Positions 24,406 to 24,950 of a stretch of DNA of 24,950 bases are shown piece by piece. A program made the translations under genes and the position numbers. Source of the stretch: Autumnicola edwardsiae (GTDB lineage: Bacteria > Bacteroidota > Bacteroidia > Flavobacteriales > Flavobacteriaceae). Positions within the stretch are counted from its first letter, which is position 1; each line of letters starts with the position of its first letter. The notes below the pieces were generated by a model that was not told the DNA's origin, did not search any database, and saw only the letters and a program-made list of their open reading frames with translations. The stretch spans positions 1 to 24,950 of the forward strand of contig NZ_JAVRHP010000052.1 in the NCBI RefSeq assembly GCF_031846505.1. Direction: 5' to 3'.

Positions 24406-24950
24406 GTTGAAATTATTTTGTATTCGAATTTAAATTTATAACCCACCTCTGAACCGTATCGGATTTTAAAATTAGAGGTTAGCCCCTGGAATTTTAATCG
24501 GAAATTTAATTGGTGAAGTTCGGAAAATTTGGTCCACTAAGGAGTAGGAAAATAGCCTTCTTTTATGATTTGATCGCTGCAGATCCTATACCAGTTAATC
24601 CTGGTGGTAATGGTATTCTGCGCGTAATGTTTCTAAGAACAATTAAGTTGAACATTGGTTCAATAGAGCGAAAGTATTGGAGAATGTAACAGAGGGAATG
24701 ATTATTTCCGCCAGTTAATTTTGAGAGAGCAAATATTCAAAATGTAATAATTTTGGATAAGTGGAAAGGGATTCTATCCTCTTACAAAGTTATGGAGTTC
24801 GCGTAGAATCCAATAATAGTAAAATAAATGAATACGATTACTCGTTAGTTTGCCCGTAAGGATAAATACTTGCTACTACGAGCTCTCAAGAATAAATTTA
24901 AAATGCCTCCTATTGAAGAACAAGCGCATAACGCGTAACAAGGTATTCGA
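24406..24950. other. Right-edge region with scattered coding debris
   Basis: No intact gene is present. Plus-strand pieces in different frames look coding: PGILIGNLIGEVRKIWSTKE then TAG (near 24486-24548), FFYDLIAADPIPVNPGGNGI (near 24560-24620), NVTEGMIIS and KGILSSYKVME further on. The order faintly recalls FGGY sugar kinases (PGGNG, then an EG.I.S motif), but this is weak. A 6-bp inverted repeat (ACCTCT/AGAGGT, 24445-24479) has no T-run, so I do not call a terminator. Confidence 0.3.

Noticed and set aside
24445..24479. Inverted repeat ACCTCT/AGAGGT as a terminator after the BNR_4 gene
   Set aside because: The 6-bp stem has a long loop and is followed by TAGCCCC rather than a T-run.
1..24950. 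CRISPR array, tRNA, SusC/SusD pair or phage genes
   Set aside because: I looked for regular repeats, cloverleaf-like sequences and these protein families and saw none in the window.

Overview
This window looks like the chromosome of a marine or environmental Bacteroidota, most likely a flavobacterium. The DNA is AT-rich, there are no Shine-Dalgarno sites, and two -7 boxes fit the Bacteroidota consensus TAnnTTTG. The protein families (ISAon1 and IS30 transposases, DUF1080 lipoprotein, Tat-exported Gfo/Idh/MocA oxidoreductases, GH3, BNR_4 propeller) are typical of the group. No SusC/SusD pair, tRNA, rRNA or CRISPR array was seen.

The locus has two arms that diverge around an AraC-type regulator gene (10864-11745). 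Every gene to its left is on the minus strand and every gene from it rightward is on the plus strand. The intergenic region before the regulator holds two TTTTGCAA direct repeats exactly 21 bp apart. They sit next to a good promoter for the left arm, the arrangement expected of an AraC-type activator.

Left arm in transcription order: DUF1080 (3-keto-glycoside hydrolase-like) lipoprotein, Tat-exported Gfo/Idh/MocA oxidoreductase, a decayed TIM-barrel sugar isomerase, an ACS/ExuT-type MFS transporter, a phytanoyl-CoA-dioxygenase-like enzyme and an intact TIM-barrel isomerase. After an IS30 remnant comes a two-gene unit encoding a blue-copper (auracyanin-like) protein and a propeller dehydrogenase-like lipoprotein. 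The core resembles known loci that break glycosides by oxidation at C3 followed by elimination or hydrolysis. The left edge (1-1100) holds two transposase wrecks.

Right arm: a compact operon of an Nramp-like transporter without the usual metal ligands, an M20 deacylase/peptidase, an extended SDR without the catalytic lysine, and a DHDPS-family lyase. Next come, with larger gaps, a Gfo/Idh/MocA oxidoreductase, a GH3 beta-glycosidase, a second Gfo/Idh/MocA protein and a BNR_4 propeller lipoprotein.

Taken together this is a carbohydrate (glycoside, perhaps uronic-acid-containing) utilisation locus. Surface and periplasmic enzymes cut or oxidise the sugar, two transporters import products, and cytoplasmic isomerase, SDR, deacylase and aldolase/dehydratase enzymes process them. 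The substrate cannot be read from the sequence. Decay is frequent: three transposase remnants, one broken metabolic gene, and several gene-sized gaps holding coding-like debris.
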